Part shown: piece by piece, positions 18,175-27,468 of the stretch | Numbering within the stretch: the first letter of the stretch is position 1 | Layout: the number at the start of each line of letters is the position of its first letter | DNA from: Clostridia bacterium | GTDB lineage: Bacteria > Bacillota > Clostridia > TANB77 > CAG-508 | Reading direction: 5' to 3' | DNA length: 46,855 nt | NCBI GenBank assembly: GCA_017456555.1 | Contig: JAFTJF010000002.1 | Location: forward strand, 1-46,855 | The notes under the pieces: generated by a model | The model's input: the letters and a program-made list of their open reading frames with translations, nothing else | What the model was told of the DNA's origin: nothing | Database searches by the model: none | Translations under genes and position numbers: made by a program

Positions 18175-18411
18175 GCATGAGATAAAGCGAAGAAGCAGAA
18201 TGTGGCTACACTATAAAGTGGAGGGAACTTCTGTGGAGCATGTCTAGGCTTAGACCGGGCGATAAGTTTGATAAATGTATTACTTATCCAAGACAGTTTA
18301 TGTTTCAATTTAATTTTTGAATACTAAAGAAGGCTTGGATTAAAAAATGGGGTTTAAAGAAACACCAGGGTACGTTGATAACTTGCCGTTAGCCATAATA
18401 TTATTTAAGGA
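18175..18411 (+). promoter_or_regulatory. Structured 5' leader of the S10 operon (probable r-protein autoregulation site)
   Basis: About 240 nt of untranslated leader separate the promoter from rpsJ. It can form several stems, for example GATAAG (18261-18266) with CTTATC (18292-18297) and TCTA/TAGA around 18243-18254, and holds G+C-richer conserved-looking blocks unlike normal intergenic DNA here. In E. coli, L4 controls the S10 operon through such a leader, and clostridial S10 leader motifs have been proposed. That this one binds a ribosomal protein is inference. Confidence 0.6.
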
Positions 18412-18423
18412 GGGAAAATTTAA

Positions 18424-18753
18424 ATGGCAACATCAAACACAAAAGTAGGAAGTGACAAAATCAGAATAAGATTAAAAGCTTATGATTATGTTGTTTTGGA
18501 TCAGTCAGCTGAAAAAATAGTTGATACTGCTAAGAGAACAGGAGCAAAAGTTTCAGGTCCTATTCCACTTCCAACAGAAAAAGAAATCGTAACAATATTA
18601 CGTTCTCCACACAAACACAAAGATTCAAGAGAACAATTTGAAATGAGAACACACAAAAGAGTTATTGATATTCTTTATCCAACACAAAAAACAGTTGATA
18701 GCTTAATGAAATTAGAGTTACCAGCAGGTGTTGATATAGAAATAAAATTATAA
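18424..18753 (+). CDS. rpsJ: 30S ribosomal protein S10
   Basis: The 109-residue S10 binds the 30S head and, as NusE, also joins antitermination complexes. The core [20 protein letters not shown], the GPIPLPT loop and [19 protein letters not shown] are diagnostic. It is slightly longer than the usual 102-105 residues because of a short N-terminal extension before DKIRIRL. It heads the S10 operon, with AAGGAGG about 7 nt upstream of ATG and a long structured leader before it. Confidence 0.98.
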   Translation: MATSNTKVGSDKIRIRLKAYDYVVLDQSAEKIVDTAKRTGAKVSGPIPLPTEKEIVTILRSPHKHKDSREQFEMRTHKRVIDILYPTQKTVDSLMKLELPAGVDIEIKL

Positions 18754-18786
18754 TAAGAAGAAATCAAATTTTAAAAATCAAACCAA

Positions 18787-18803
18787 GCTGATTTAATGTC
18801 AGC
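18787..18803 (+). promoter_or_regulatory. Small hairpin in the rpsJ-rplC junction
   Basis: GCTGA (18787-18791) and TCAGC (18799-18803) form a 5-bp stem with a 7-nt loop, just upstream of the rplC ribosome site. It is one of a series of junction hairpins in this operon. Confidence 0.4.
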
Positions 18804-18821
18804 CAATAGTAGGAGGAAAAA

Positions 18822-19460
18822 ATGAAAACATTAATAGGAAGAAAAGTTGGAATGACACAAGTTTTCGATGAAAAAGGTGTAGTTGTTCCAGTAACAGTTA
18901 TAGAAGCTGGACCATGTTCAGTAGTTCAAATCAAAACAGTTGAAACAGACGGATACAATGCTGTTCAATTAGGTTTTGGAGAAGTTAAAGAAAACAAAGT
19001 TAACAAACCAGACAATGGACACTTTAAAAAAGCAAATGTAAAAGCTGTAAAACATTTAAGAGAATTTAGAGCTTGCGAAGAATGCTTAGCAAACGTTAAA
19101 GTAGGAGACGAATTAAAAGTTGATACTTTCGTAGCTGGAGAAAAAGTTGACATTCAAGGTATAACAAAAGGAAAAGGTTTCCAAGGTGTTATTAAACGTC
19201 ATGGACAACACAGAGGACCAATGGGACATGGTTCTATGTATCATAGAAGACCAGGTTCAATGGGATCTACATCAACACCAGGTAGAGTATTTAAAGGTAA
19301 AAAATTACCAGGACATATGGGTGTTGAAAAAGTTACTGTACAAAATCTAGAAGTTGTAAAAGTAGACTTAGATAAAAATGCATTATTAATCAAAGGATCA
19401 GTTCCTGGAAATAAAGGAAGCATTTTAAAAATAAAATTATCAGTAAAAGCATCTAAATAG
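18822..19460 (+). CDS. rplC: 50S ribosomal protein L3
   Basis: The 212-residue L3 is a primary 23S rRNA-binding assembly protein whose long loop reaches near the peptidyl transferase centre. It begins with the bacterial L3 signature [19 protein letters not shown], and the loop [19 protein letters not shown] with [20 protein letters not shown] is intact. Length is normal. It is preceded by AGGAGGAAAAA and followed after 19 nt by rplD. Confidence 0.98.
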   Translation: MKTLIGRKVGMTQVFDEKGVVVPVTVIEAGPCSVVQIKTVETDGYNAVQLGFGEVKENKVNKPDNGHFKKANVKAVKHLREFRACEECLANVKVGDELKVDTFVAGEKVDIQGITKGKGFQGVIKRHGQHRGPMGHGSMYHRRPGSMGSTSTPGRVFKGKKLPGHMGVEKVTVQNLEVVKVDLDKNALLIKGSVPGNKGSILKIKLSVKASK

Positions 19461-19479
19461 AAGGAAGGAGGAAGATTAA

Positions 19480-20103
19480 ATGCCAAGTATAGATGTATAT
19501 AATATAGAAGGAAAAAAGGTTAAATCTTTAGATTTAAAAGAAGAAATCTTTGGAATTGAGCCAAACGAAGCAGTTGTACACAGTGTTTTAGTTAACTACT
19601 TAGCTAATCAAAGACAAGGTACACAAAGTACAAAAACAAGAGCAGAAGTTAGAGGCGGTGGAAGAAAACCTTGGAGACAAAAAGGAACAGGTAGAGCAAG
19701 ACAAGGATCTATCAGAGCTCCACAATGGATCAAAGGTGGTATCGCTTTAGGACCAAAACCAAGATCATATAAATATAGAGTTAATAAAAAAGAAAGACAA
19801 TTAGCAATCAAATCTTTATTAAGCTCAAAAGTATTAGAAAACAACTTAGTTGTTGTTGACAAATTTGATTTCAAAGAAATCAAAACAAAACAAATGGCTA
19901 CAGCTATGAAAAACTTAAAAGTTGAAGAAAAAGCTTTCGTAGTATTACCAGCTAGCAATGAAATAGTTCAAAAATCAGCTAGAAACTTAGAAAATGTTAA
20001 AACAGGATCAGTTAATACAATTAACGTATATGATTTATTAAGATATAAAAAATTAGTTTTAACAGTTGATACAATCAAAAAATTAGAGGAGGTGTACGCA
20101 TAA
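19480..20103 (+). CDS. rplD: 50S ribosomal protein L4
   Basis: The 207-residue L4 lines the peptide exit tunnel; in many bacteria it also represses its own operon by binding the S10 leader. The extended tunnel loop is visible as [31 protein letters not shown] with no deletions, so macrolide-related loop changes are not evident. The strong AAGGAGG site lies 8 nt from ATG. The downstream rplW starts 2 nt after its stop, with the rplW ribosome site GAGGAGG inside rplD, so L23 synthesis is coupled. Confidence 0.98.
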   Translation: MPSIDVYNIEGKKVKSLDLKEEIFGIEPNEAVVHSVLVNYLANQRQGTQSTKTRAEVRGGGRKPWRQKGTGRARQGSIRAPQWIKGGIALGPKPRSYKYRVNKKERQLAIKSLLSSKVLENNLVVVDKFDFKEIKTKQMATAMKNLKVEEKAFVVLPASNEIVQKSARNLENVKTGSVNTINVYDLLRYKKLVLTVDTIKKLEEVYA

Positions 20104-20105
20104 TT

Positions 20106-20453
20106 ATGGTAGCAGAAGAAATTATATTAGCTCCAGTTGTTACTGAAAAAAGTAGCGCTGATATGCAAGAAGGAAAATACACTTTCAGAGTTGCAAAAAA
20201 AGCAACAAAAGTAGATATTAAAAATGCTGTTGAAAAATTATTTGAAGTAAAAGTATTAAAAGTTAATACAATGACAGTAAAAGGAAAAGAAAAAAGAGTA
20301 GGAGTACACCAAGGTAGAACTTCAGATTGGAAAAAAGCTATAGTAACTATAGATACAAACGTTTCTGATATGAAATATTTAGGAAAAGGTGGAAAAGAAG
20401 TTAAAGTTGCTAAAAAATATAAAGGAGAAATCGAAAACTTTATAGGAGCTTAG
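20106..20453 (+). CDS. rplW: 50S ribosomal protein L23
   Basis: The 115-residue L23 sits at the tunnel exit and docks trigger factor and SRP. It shows [21 protein letters not shown] at the N-terminus and the conserved [21 protein letters not shown] helix. The length is somewhat above the usual 95-100 residues because of a longer C-terminal tail. Its ATG lies immediately after the rplD stop, in a different frame, using the site GAGGAGG at the end of rplD. Confidence 0.97.
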   Translation: MVAEEIILAPVVTEKSSADMQEGKYTFRVAKKATKVDIKNAVEKLFEVKVLKVNTMTVKGKEKRVGVHQGRTSDWKKAIVTIDTNVSDMKYLGKGGKEVKVAKKYKGEIENFIGA

Positions 20454-20472
20454 TACTTAACTAAGAAATTAT

Positions 20473-20486
20473 CGGGAAATAACCCG
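20473..20486 (+). promoter_or_regulatory. Small G+C-rich hairpin in the rplW-rplB junction
   Basis: CGGG (20473-20476) pairs with CCCG (20483-20486), loop AAATAA. It is notable because the surrounding spacer is almost only A and T. Confidence 0.4.
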
Positions 20487-20518
20487 GACAATAAATAATA
20501 AAAAGGAGAGAAAATAAA

Positions 20519-21346
20519 ATGGGAATTAAACAATATAGACCATATACACCATCAAGAAGAAATATGACATCTTCAACATTTGAAGAAATTACTAAAAAAA
20601 CTCCAGAAAAATCACTATTAGCTACAAAAAAGAAAAATGCTGGTAGAAATTCATATGGTAGAATAACAGTAAGACATCAAGGTGGTGGAAACAGACAAAA
20701 ATATAGAATGATAGATTTCAAAAGATTAAAAGATGATATGGTAGCTACAGTTGTTGGTATCGAATATGATCCAAACAGAAGCGCAAACATCGCTTTAATC
20801 GAATATACAGATGGAACAAAAAGTTACATCTTAGCACCAAAAGGATTAACAGATGGTGATAAAGTAGTTTCTGGAGAAAACGCAGATATCAAACCAGGAA
20901 ATGCAATGCCAATCGCAAACATCCCTGTTGGTACATTAATTCACAATATTGAATTAAATCCAGGTCAAGGTGGAAAATTAGTAAGATCTGCTGGACAAGA
21001 AGCTCAATTAATGGCTAAAGAAGGAGCATATGCTCACGTTAGATTACCATCTGGAGAAATGAGATTAGTTTCTGTAAGATGTAGAGCTACAGTAGGAACA
21101 ATCGGAAATAGCGACCACGAAAATATTAAATTAGGTAAAGCTGGTAGAACAAGACATTTAGGTATCAGACCTTCAGTAAGAGGATCTGTTATGAACCCTA
21201 ACGATCACCCTCATGGTGGTGGTGAAGGTAGAGCTCCAGTTGGACATAGTGGACCTATGACACCTTGGGGTAAACCAGCACTTGGATATAAAACAAGAAA
21301 TAAAAAGAAATTATCAAATAAATTTATCGTTAAGAGAAGAAAATAG
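20519..21346 (+). CDS. rplB: 50S ribosomal protein L2
   Basis: The 275-residue L2 is a core 23S rRNA protein needed for subunit joining and peptidyl transferase assembly. The N-terminal [19 protein letters not shown], the central [12 protein letters not shown] and [15 protein letters not shown], and the C-terminal [18 protein letters not shown] loop with its conserved histidines are all present. Length is standard. Its start has AAAAGGAGAG 7 nt upstream, after a 65-nt spacer that carries a small hairpin. Confidence 0.98.
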   Translation: MGIKQYRPYTPSRRNMTSSTFEEITKKTPEKSLLATKKKNAGRNSYGRITVRHQGGGNRQKYRMIDFKRLKDDMVATVVGIEYDPNRSANIALIEYTDGTKSYILAPKGLTDGDKVVSGENADIKPGNAMPIANIPVGTLIHNIELNPGQGGKLVRSAGQEAQLMAKEGAYAHVRLPSGEMRLVSVRCRATVGTIGNSDHENIKLGKAGRTRHLGIRPSVRGSVMNPNDHPHGGGEGRAPVGHSGPMTPWGKPALGYKTRNKKKLSNKFIVKRRK

Positions 21347-21370
21347 TATTGCTGCTTAAAACAAGCAATA
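21347..21370 (+). promoter_or_regulatory. Hairpin in the rplB-rpsS junction
   Basis: TATTGCT (21347-21353) begins at the base after the rplB stop and pairs with AGCAATA (21364-21370). The rpsS ribosome site follows directly. Confidence 0.5.
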
Positions 21371-21388
21371 TCAGGAAGGAGATAATCA

Positions 21389-21664
21389 ATGTCAAGATCA
21401 AGTAAAAAAGTACCTTATGTTGCACCAGAGCTTTTAAAAAGAGTTGAAGCTATGAATGAAACAGGTAAAAAAGAAGTATTAAAAACATGGTCAAGAACAT
21501 CTACAATATATCCACAAATGGTTGGACATACAATAGCTGTTCATGATGGAAGAAAACATGTTCCTGTATATATTTCAGAAGAAATGATCGGTCATAAATT
21601 AGGAGAATTTGCTCCTACAAGAACATTTAAAGGACACGCAGGAGACAAAACAACTAAAAAATAA
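21389..21664 (+). CDS. rpsS: 30S ribosomal protein S19
   Basis: The 91-residue S19 pairs with S13 in the 30S head and helps form the A-site bridge to the 50S subunit. Conserved blocks are [41 protein letters not shown] and [20 protein letters not shown]. Length is standard. It starts 7 nt after GGAAGGAGA. Confidence 0.98.
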   Translation: MSRSSKKVPYVAPELLKRVEAMNETGKKEVLKTWSRTSTIYPQMVGHTIAVHDGRKHVPVYISEEMIGHKLGEFAPTRTFKGHAGDKTTKK

Positions 21665-21674
21665 ATAAAAGTAT

Positions 21675-21694
21675 AACTCTTAAAAATAAGAGTT
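21675..21694 (+). promoter_or_regulatory. Hairpin with AAAA loop in the rpsS-rplV junction
   Basis: AACTCTTA (21675-21682) and TAAGAGTT (21687-21694) form a perfect 8-bp stem closed by AAAA. There is no T-run, so it is not a terminator. Confidence 0.5.
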
Positions 21695-21717
21695 TAAAAT
21701 AAAAGGAGGAAATAACA

Positions 21718-22074
21718 GTGGGAGAAAAAACTCAAGTAGTAGAAGCAAGAGCTACTCTAAGTTATGCAAGAATTTCAGCTAGAAAAGTTAAAATAGTTGC
21801 TGACTTATTAAGAGGAAAAAAAGTAGAAGAAGCTCAAAGAATAGTTAAATTCGCACCAAAAGCTTCAGCTGAATTATTAGAAAAATTATTAAACTCAGCT
21901 ATCGCAAACGCTGAAAATAATCATTTCATGAATAGAGCTAACCTATATGTTGCAGAAATTTATGCAAATCAAGGTCCAACTTTAAAAAGAATCAGACCAG
22001 CTGCAAAAGGTTCAGCTGTTAGAATTAGAAAAAGAACAAGTCATATAACAATAGTTTTAAGAGAAAGTAAATAA
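21718..22074 (+). CDS. rplV: 50S ribosomal protein L22
   Basis: The 118-residue L22 lines the exit tunnel opposite L4. The motifs [37 protein letters not shown] and the beta-hairpin with [20 protein letters not shown] are intact. It uses a GTG start, supported by AAAGGAGG 8 nt upstream and by absence of a better upstream ATG in frame. Length is normal. Confidence 0.97.
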   Translation: MGEKTQVVEARATLSYARISARKVKIVADLLRGKKVEEAQRIVKFAPKASAELLEKLLNSAIANAENNHFMNRANLYVAEIYANQGPTLKRIRPAAKGSAVRIRKRTSHITIVLRESK

Positions 22075-22094
22075 GAGAAAGGAGGATATTTACG

Positions 22095-22754
22095 ATGGGA
22101 CAAAAAGTTCATCCAAATGGAATAAGAGTAGGAGTTATTAAAGATTGGAATTCTAAATGGTATGCAGATTCTAAAAACTTTAGTGATTACTTAGTTGAAG
22201 ACCATAAAATTCGTGAATATGTGAAAAAGAAACTATTTATTAGTGGAATTTCAAAAATAGAAATCGAAAGAACTGCTAAATTCGTAAAAGTTAATGTTTA
22301 CACAGCTAAACCAGGTTTAGTTATCGGTAAAGGTGGAAACCTTTCAGAAGCATTAAAAGCAGAACTTGAGAAAATGATAAACAAAGAAGTAAACTTAAAT
22401 ATAGTAGAGGTTAAAAATGTTGATACAGACGCACAATTAGTTGCAGAAAGTATCGCTAACCAATTAGAAAGAAGAATTTCATTCAGAAGAGCAATGAAAC
22501 AATCAATGCAAAAAGCTATGAAAGCTGGAGCATTAGGTATTAAAACAGCTGTATCTGGAAGATTAGGTGGAGCTGATATGGCAAGAACAGAATTCTATAA
22601 AGAAGGTACTATACCACTTCAAACATTAAGAGCTGATATAGACTATGGATTCTATGAAGCTGACACAACATACGGAAAAATCGGTGTTAAAGTTTGGATT
22701 TATAAAGGAGAAGTTCTTCCAGCTAAAAAAGAAGCAAAAGGAGGTAACGACTAA
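22095..22754 (+). CDS. rpsC: 30S ribosomal protein S3
   Basis: The 219-residue S3 lines the mRNA entry channel with S4 and S5 and contributes to helicase activity. It has [25 protein letters not shown], the KH-domain loop GLVIGKGG and the C-terminal [13 protein letters not shown]. Its stop overlaps the rplP start in TAATG, so the two are coupled. The site AAAGGAGG lies 9 nt before ATG. Confidence 0.98.
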   Translation: MGQKVHPNGIRVGVIKDWNSKWYADSKNFSDYLVEDHKIREYVKKKLFISGISKIEIERTAKFVKVNVYTAKPGLVIGKGGNLSEALKAELEKMINKEVNLNIVEVKNVDTDAQLVAESIANQLERRISFRRAMKQSMQKAMKAGALGIKTAVSGRLGGADMARTEFYKEGTIPLQTLRADIDYGFYEADTTYGKIGVKVWIYKGEVLPAKKEAKGGND

Positions 22755-23185
22755 TGCCATTATTACCAAAAAGAACAAAATTTAGAAAACAACAAAAAGG
22801 TAGAAATAGAGGATATGCTACAAGAGGAAATGTAGTAAATGAAGGTGAATACGGATTACAAGCTACAACAGCTGGATGGATCAAATCAAACCAAATCGAA
22901 GCTGCCAGAGTTGCGATGACACGTTTCATCAAAAGAGGTGGAAAAGTTTGGATTAAAATATTCCCTGACAAACCTGTAACTAAAAAACCTGCTGAAACTC
23001 GTATGGGTAAAGGTAAAGGAGCTCCAGAATACTGGGTAGCTGTAGTTAAACCAGGAAGAGTTATGTTTGAAATCGAAGGTGTAACAGAAGATGTTGCAAG
23101 AGAAGCTTTAAGATTAGCTGCTCAAAAATTACCAGTTCAAACAAAATTCATTAAAAGAGAATCTGAAGTAGGAGGCGACAAATAA
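22754..23185 (+). CDS. rplP: 50S ribosomal protein L16
   Basis: The 143-residue L16 helps place the tRNA acceptor arm in the A and P sites. [59 protein letters not shown] and [16 protein letters not shown] are diagnostic. The TAATG junctions on both sides (with rpsC and rpmC) show a tightly coupled S3-L16-L29 block. Confidence 0.98.
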   Translation: MPLLPKRTKFRKQQKGRNRGYATRGNVVNEGEYGLQATTAGWIKSNQIEAARVAMTRFIKRGGKVWIKIFPDKPVTKKPAETRMGKGKGAPEYWVAVVKPGRVMFEIEGVTEDVAREALRLAAQKLPVQTKFIKRESEVGGDK

Positions 23186-23382
23186 TGAAAAATAATAAAT
23201 TAAAAGAAATGTCTTCACAAGATCTTGAAAAAGAATTAGGTGAATTAAAATCAGAATTATTTAAATTAAGATTTAGCCTAGCTACTAACGGATTAGATAA
23301 TCCATTAAAAGTAAAAGAAGTTAGAAAAGAAATAGCTAGAATAAAAACAGTTTTAAGAGAAAGAGAACTTAAAAATAACTAA
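23185..23382 (+). CDS. rpmC: 50S ribosomal protein L29
   Basis: The 65-residue two-helix protein lies at the tunnel exit next to L23. The pattern [20 protein letters not shown] followed by [16 protein letters not shown] and [16 protein letters not shown] is typical of L29. Its ATG overlaps the rplP stop, and its ribosome site AGTAGGAGG is inside rplP. Confidence 0.97.
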   Translation: MKNNKLKEMSSQDLEKELGELKSELFKLRFSLATNGLDNPLKVKEVRKEIARIKTVLRERELKNN

Positions 23383-23412
23383 TAATATTATTTAAGAAAG
23401 GAGAAATTCCGA

Positions 23413-23673
23413 ATGGAAAGAAATCTTCGTAAAACTATGATTGGTACTGTTGTATCTGACAAAATGGATAAAACAGTTGTAGTAGCAGTTGAAGACTCAG
23501 TTGCTCACCCAATGTATAGCAAAACAGTAAAAAGAACATATAAATTAAAAGCTCATGATGAAAACAACGAATGCAAAGCTGGAGATAAAGTAGAAGTTAT
23601 GGAAACAAGACCTTTATCAAAAGATAAAAGATATAGAGTTGTTAAAATCGTTGAGAAAGCAGTTATTAAATAG
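23413..23673 (+). CDS. rpsQ: 30S ribosomal protein S17
   Basis: The 86-residue OB-fold S17 is a primary 16S rRNA binder in the 30S body. [42 protein letters not shown] and the [21 protein letters not shown] tail are standard. AAAGGAG lies 8 nt upstream of ATG. Confidence 0.98.
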   Translation: MERNLRKTMIGTVVSDKMDKTVVVAVEDSVAHPMYSKTVKRTYKLKAHDENNECKAGDKVEVMETRPLSKDKRYRVVKIVEKAVIK

Positions 23674-23680
23674 AAATAAA

Positions 23681-23695
23681 ATATCTTTAAGATAT
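23681..23695 (+). promoter_or_regulatory. Small hairpin in the rpsQ-rplN junction
   Basis: ATATC (23681-23685) pairs with GATAT (23691-23695) around TTTAA. It is a weak stem, listed because it sits in the same place as other junction hairpins. Confidence 0.25.
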
Positions 23696-23722
23696 ATCGA
23701 AATTTAAAAGGAGGAACTAATA

Positions 23723-24091
23723 ATGGTACAGCAACAAACTAAATTAAAAGTAGCTGACAACACTGGTGCAAAAGAGATTATGTGCATTAGATGTTTAGGT
23801 GGTTCACATAGAAAATATGCTGAAGTTGGAGATATAATAATGGCTTCTGTTAAAACAGCTACACCAGGTGGCGTTGTTAAAAAAGGTGAAGTTGTAAAAG
23901 CTGTAGTTGTAAGAACTAAAAAAGGTGTTAGAAGAGCTGACGGTTCTTATTTAAAATTTGATGAAAATGCAGCAGTTATAATCCGTGAAGACGGAACACC
24001 AAAAGGAACACGTATATTTGGGCCAGTAGCTAGAGAATTAAGAGATAAAGAATATATGAAAATTTTATCTTTAGCTCCAGAGGTATTATAA
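23723..24091 (+). CDS. rplN: 50S ribosomal protein L14
   Basis: The 122-residue L14 forms intersubunit bridges and is the docking site for Rsf[29 protein letters not shown], the [23 protein letters not shown] stretch and [22 protein letters not shown] are diagnostic. Length is standard. Its ribosome site is AAAAGGAGG. Confidence 0.98.
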   Translation: MVQQQTKLKVADNTGAKEIMCIRCLGGSHRKYAEVGDIIMASVKTATPGGVVKKGEVVKAVVVRTKKGVRRADGSYLKFDENAAVIIREDGTPKGTRIFGPVARELRDKEYMKILSLAPEVL

Positions 24092-24106
24092 TAAGAAATT
24101 AATTGA

Positions 24107-24122
24107 TGTAGAGAAATCTACA
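24107..24122 (+). promoter_or_regulatory. GAAA-tetraloop hairpin in the rplN-rplX junction
   Basis: TGTAGA (24107-24112) and TCTACA (24117-24122) form a perfect 6-bp stem capped by GAAA, a stable GNRA tetraloop. No T-run follows. Confidence 0.5.
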
Positions 24123-24160
24123 ACCTTAGTTATAAAATACGCGAAAAAGAGGTGAATAAA

Positions 24161-24469
24161 TTGAGAATTAAAAAAGGTGATACTGTTAAAGTTTTATCAG
24201 GAAATGATAAAGGAAAAACAGGTGAAGTTTTAGAAATTATACCAAAAACAAACAAAATCGTTGTTAAAGGTGTAAATATTAGAAAAAAACACGTTAAAGC
24301 CAGAAAACAAGGTGACGAAAGTGGAATTATCTCAGTTGAATGTGCAATACATAGCGCAAAAGTTAATGTAGTATGTTCAAAATGTGGTAAAGCTACAAAA
24401 GTTGGATATGTTGAAGAAAAAGGTGAAAAAGTACGTGTTTGCAAAAAATGCGGTGCAAAATTAAAATAA
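24161..24469 (+). CDS. rplX: 50S ribosomal protein L24
   Basis: The 102-residue KOW-domain protein L24 is an initiator of 50S assembly. RIKKGDTVKVLSGNDKGKTGEVLEI and the KGVNIRKKHVKARKQGDESGI block are typical, and the C-terminus has a CSKCGKATKVGYVEEKGEKVRVCKKCG zinc-ribbon-like pair of CxxC motifs. A TTG start at 24161 is preferred because GAGGTG ends 6 nt before it and the product then begins MRIKKGD as in other L24. A GTG at 24152 would use part of that same site. Confidence 0.95.
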   Translation: MRIKKGDTVKVLSGNDKGKTGEVLEIIPKTNKIVVKGVNIRKKHVKARKQGDESGIISVECAIHSAKVNVVCSKCGKATKVGYVEEKGEKVRVCKKCGAKLK

Positions 24470-24519
24470 GAAATAAAATCGTATAAATAAAAAATTAATG
24501 GAAGGAGGACAAAAAGCAG

Positions 24520-25059
24520 ATGGAAGCACTTAAAGAACAATATGTAAAAGAAGTAGTTCCAGCAATGATGAAAAAATTTAATTATTCATCAGTAATGCAA
24601 GTTCCTAAATTAGAGAAAATAGTTATAAATATAGGATTAGGAGAAACAAAAGATAATCCTAAAGCTTTAGATAACGCTATGAATGATTTAAGCATTATTA
24701 CAGGTCAAAGACCAATCGTAACAAAAGCTAAAAAATCAATCGCAGCATTCAAATTAAGAGAGGGAGCAAAAATAGGATGCAAAGTTACATTAAGAGCAGG
24801 AAAAATGTATGATTTCGCATACAAACTATTCAATGTAGCTCTTCCTAGAGTAAGAGACTTTAGAGGAGTATCAGCTAACTCTTTTGATGGTAGAGGAAAC
24901 TACTCAATGGGTATTAAAGAACAATTAATATTCCCAGAAATCGAATATGATAAAGTTGATAAATTAAGAGGAATGGATATTATATTCGTAACAACAGCTA
25001 AATCTGATGAAGAAGCTAAAGAATTATTAAGCTTATTAGGAATGCCATTTAAAGCATAA
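24520..25059 (+). CDS. rplE: 50S ribosomal protein L5
   Basis: The 179-residue L5 binds 5S rRNA with L18 and contacts the P-site t[45 protein letters not shown] and [21 protein letters not shown] are diagnostic. Length is standard. A strong GGAAGGAGG lies about 12 nt before ATG, slightly far but with no closer alternative. Confidence 0.98.
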   Translation: MEALKEQYVKEVVPAMMKKFNYSSVMQVPKLEKIVINIGLGETKDNPKALDNAMNDLSIITGQRPIVTKAKKSIAAFKLREGAKIGCKVTLRAGKMYDFAYKLFNVALPRVRDFRGVSANSFDGRGNYSMGIKEQLIFPEIEYDKVDKLRGMDIIFVTTAKSDEEAKELLSLLGMPFKA

Positions 25060-25082
25060 TTAAAACTTAATAATTATCACGG

Positions 25083-25104
25083 AACTCAAAAATAGAATTG
25101 AGTT
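25083..25104 (+). promoter_or_regulatory. Hairpin in the rplE-rpsN junction
   Basis: AACTCAA (25083-25089) and TTGAGTT (25098-25104) form a perfect 7-bp stem with an 8-nt loop. Confidence 0.45.
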
Positions 25105-25140
25105 ATTACAATAAATGATGTTTTAGGAAAGGAGAAAAAA

Positions 25141-25326
25141 ATGGCTAAAAAATCATTAAAAGTAAAATGTGCTAAACCACAAAAATATGCAACAAGAGAA
25201 TATAATAGATGCAAAATTTGTGGAAGACCACACTCATATATTAGAAAATTTGGAATTTGCCGTGTTTGCTTTAGAGAATTAGCTCATAAAGGAGAGATAC
25301 CAGGAGTTAAAAAAGCAAGCTGGTAA
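25141..25326 (+). CDS. rpsN: 30S ribosomal protein S14, zinc-binding type Z
   Basis: The 61-residue S14 is the short zinc-dependent form, shown by two CxxC motifs in [20 protein letters not shown]. This paralogue class is the normal spc-operon form in Firmicutes; the longer zinc-free S14 is usually elsewhere and Zur-controlled. The start AAAGGAGAAAAAAATG is clear. Confidence 0.98.
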   Translation: MAKKSLKVKCAKPQKYATREYNRCKICGRPHSYIRKFGICRVCFRELAHKGEIPGVKKASW

Positions 25327-25385
25327 TATTAAAGAAAAAATAATTGAAGAAAGATAAAAAATATTGAAAAAGGAGGGTAAACAAA

Positions 25386-25784
25386 GTGAATACAACTGAC
25401 CCAATAGCAGATATGCTAACAAGAATTAGAAATGCAAATAGCCAAAAATTCAAAACAGTTGATGTTCCATCATCAAAAATGAAAAAAGCTATTGCTGAAA
25501 CATTACTTGAAGAAGGTTATATAAAATCTTTTGAAGAAATCGAAAGCGATGTTCAAGGAATAATCAGAATCACATTAAAATATGATGAGAAAGGTAATAG
25601 AGTTATAGATGGATTAAGAAGAATCAGTAAACCTGGTTTAAGAATATATGCATCTAAAGATGAATTACCAAAAGTATTAAATGGATTAGGAATCGCTTTA
25701 ATTTCTACATCAAAAGGAATTATGACAGATAAAAAAGCAAGAGAATTAGGTATAGGTGGAGAAGTTTTAGCTTATATCTGGTAA
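25386..25784 (+). CDS. rpsH: 30S ribosomal protein S8
   Basis: The 132-residue S8 binds 16S helix 21; in E. coli it represses the spc operon by binding mRNA near rpl[41 protein letters not shown] and the C-terminal [29 protein letters not shown] are typical. It uses GTG, supported by AAAAAGGAGGG 9 nt upstream. Confidence 0.98.
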   Translation: MNTTDPIADMLTRIRNANSQKFKTVDVPSSKMKKAIAETLLEEGYIKSFEEIESDVQGIIRITLKYDEKGNRVIDGLRRISKPGLRIYASKDELPKVLNGLGIALISTSKGIMTDKKARELGIGGEVLAYIW

Positions 25785-25812
25785 AAAATATTAATAAAAA
25801 ATTAATTAGATG

Positions 25813-25851
25813 TCTTTAAAATAATTTAAGCTAAGGCAGAAAATTTAAAGA
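25813..25851 (+). promoter_or_regulatory. Stem overlapping the rplF ribosome-site region
   Basis: TCTTTAAA (25813-25820) can pair with TTTAAAGA (25844-25851) around a 23-nt loop. The 3' arm abuts AAGGAGG of rplF, so it could partly affect rplF translation. The arms are AT-only apart from two pairs, so support is weak. Confidence 0.3.
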
Positions 25852-25866
25852 AGGAGGAAATAAAAA

Positions 25867-26406
25867 ATGTCTAGAATAGGAAATAAACCTATTACAGTAC
25901 CAGAAGGTGTTGAAGTAAAAGTAAACGGACAAAACGTTACTGTAAAAGGACCTAAAGGAACTTTAGAGAAAGAATTTCATAAAGATATGAAAATCAATCT
26001 TGAAGGTAATGTTATAACTATAGTTAGACCAGATAACGAACCAGCTAATAGAAGCTTACATGGTTTAACAAGAACATTATTAAATAACATGATTGAAGGA
26101 ACAGTAAAAGGATTTGAAAGAAAATTAGAAGTAAATGGTGTTGGATACAGAGCAAGCAAAAAAGGAAATAACTTATTATTAAACTTAGGTTATTCTCATC
26201 CAGTAGAAGTTGAAGCTCCAGTAGGAATTACTTTTGATGTACCAAATGCAAATGAAATTATCGTTAAAGGTATGGATAAAGAATTAGTAGGTCAAACAGC
26301 AGCTGTTATCAGAACAAAAAGACCACCTGAAGTATATAGAGGTAAAGGTATTAAATATGCTGAAGAAGTTATTAGACGTAAAGAAGGTAAAGCTGGTAAA
26401 AAATAG
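25867..26406 (+). CDS. rplF: 50S ribosomal protein L6
   Basis: The 179-residue L6 lies near the factor-binding site. [33 protein letters not shown] and the C-terminal domain with [25 protein letters not shown] are diagnostic. Length is standard. It is followed by an unusually long 150-nt spacer with a large inverted repeat before rplR. Confidence 0.98.
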   Translation: MSRIGNKPITVPEGVEVKVNGQNVTVKGPKGTLEKEFHKDMKINLEGNVITIVRPDNEPANRSLHGLTRTLLNNMIEGTVKGFERKLEVNGVGYRASKKGNNLLLNLGYSHPVEVEAPVGITFDVPNANEIIVKGMDKELVGQTAAVIRTKRPPEVYRGKGIKYAEEVIRRKEGKAGKK

Positions 26407-26454
26407 AATTTAATTTACTAATTAAAATAATGTTCATAATTAGGTTATAGTTTA

Positions 26455-26529
26455 CTTTAGGGGGTATATTTAATCCCTTAAAGGAAATATACCAAGTATC
26501 AAATAAGGGATTAGATATACCCCTAGAAG
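26455..26529 (+). promoter_or_regulatory. Large three-segment inverted repeat between rplF and rplR
   Basis: Segment A (26460-26480) pairs with B2 (26504-26524) over 21 bp with two G-U pairs, and four more pairs extend it after one mismatch. Segment B1, AAATATACC (26485-26493), lies in the loop and is a perfect 9-bp complement of GGTATATTT (26463-26471) within A. The A-B1 and A-B2 stems therefore exclude each other. There is no T-run after B2. The rplR ribosome site (26543-26549) lies downstream, next to a direct repeat CCTAGAAGG / CCTAGAAAGG (26522-26530, 26538-26547). The layout is switch-like, but its ligand or role is unknown. Confidence 0.75.
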
Positions 26530-26556
26530 GAAAGAAACCTAGAAAGGAGAAATATA

Positions 26557-26916
26557 ATGATTAGCAAAATAAATAGAAAAGCTGAAAGAGATAGAAGACA
26601 TGCTAGAGTTCGTACTAAATTAAGTGGTACAGCTGAATGTCCTAGACTTGCAGTAAGTAAATCTAATAAAAATATAACAGCTCAAATTATTGATGATACA
26701 AAAGCTGAAACATTAGTATATGTATCAACATTAAATGATGAGATTAAAACAAAAAAAGCAAACAAAGAAGCTGCAAAAGAAGTTGGAGCAGCTGTTGCTA
26801 AAAAAGCTTTAGAAAAAAATATCAAATCAGTAGTATTTGATAGAGGTGGATTTATATATCATGGTGTTGTTAAAGAATTAGCTGAAGCAGCACGTGAGGC
26901 TGGATTAGATTTCTAG
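26557..26916 (+). CDS. rplR: 50S ribosomal protein L18
   Basis: The 119-residue L18 binds 5S rRNA together with L5. [21 protein letters not shown] at the N-terminus, the [14 protein letters not shown] strand and the C-terminal [28 protein letters not shown] are standard. It is preceded by AAAGGAG 7 nt from ATG and by the large inverted repeat, so its translation or upstream readthrough may be controlled separately from rplF. Confidence 0.98.
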   Translation: MISKINRKAERDRRHARVRTKLSGTAECPRLAVSKSNKNITAQIIDDTKAETLVYVSTLNDEIKTKKANKEAAKEVGAAVAKKALEKNIKSVVFDRGGFIYHGVVKELAEAAREAGLDF

Positions 26917-26952
26917 TCTAAAGATTTAAGGAAATGGAGGAAAAAATTTCTC

Positions 26953-27441
26953 ATGGAAGAAAGATCAGTAGAATTAAAAGAAACTGTAGTTGCTATCAAT
27001 AGAGTTGCAAAAGTTGTAAAAGGTGGTAGAACATTTAGATTCAGCGCTGTTGTTGTTGTTGGAGATGAAAACGGACACATCGGTGTTGGAAATGGTAAAG
27101 CTGCTGAAGTTCCAGATGCAATCAAAAAAGCTATTGAAGAAGCTAAAAAGAACTTAATAACAGTTCCAATAGTTGGAACAACTATACCACATGAATATGT
27201 TGGTAAATTCGGAAGTGCTAGTGTAATGTTAAAACCAGGTGCACAAGGTACTGGAATTATAGCTGGTGGTAGTGTTAGACCAGTTCTTGAACTTGCAGGA
27301 TATAGAGATATAAACTCAAAAGTTATCGGAACAAACAACCCAAGAAACGTTGTTTTTGCTACTATCGATGCTCTTAAAAATATGCAAACAGCAGAAGCTG
27401 TAGCTAAAAAAAGAGGAAAAAAAGTTAGCGAAATATTATAA
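26953..27441 (+). CDS. rpsE: 30S ribosomal protein S5
   Basis: The 162-residue S5 acts in decoding fidelity and in the mRNA entry channel. [49 protein letters not shown] and the C-terminal [30 protein letters not shown] are diagnostic. In most Firmicutes rpmD (L30) follows directly; here 186 nt without any reading frame follow instead. Confidence 0.98.
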   Translation: MEERSVELKETVVAINRVAKVVKGGRTFRFSAVVVVGDENGHIGVGNGKAAEVPDAIKKAIEEAKKNLITVPIVGTTIPHEYVGKFGSASVMLKPGAQGTGIIAGGSVRPVLELAGYRDINSKVIGTNNPRNVVFATIDALKNMQTAEAVAKKRGKKVSEIL

Positions 27442-27468
27442 TTATTAATTAATCCAGATAAATTATAA

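Noticed and set aside
24130-24540. 136-codon reverse-strand frame across rplX
   Set aside because: It covers a certain ribosomal gene, with composition typical of antisense shadows and no start signals.
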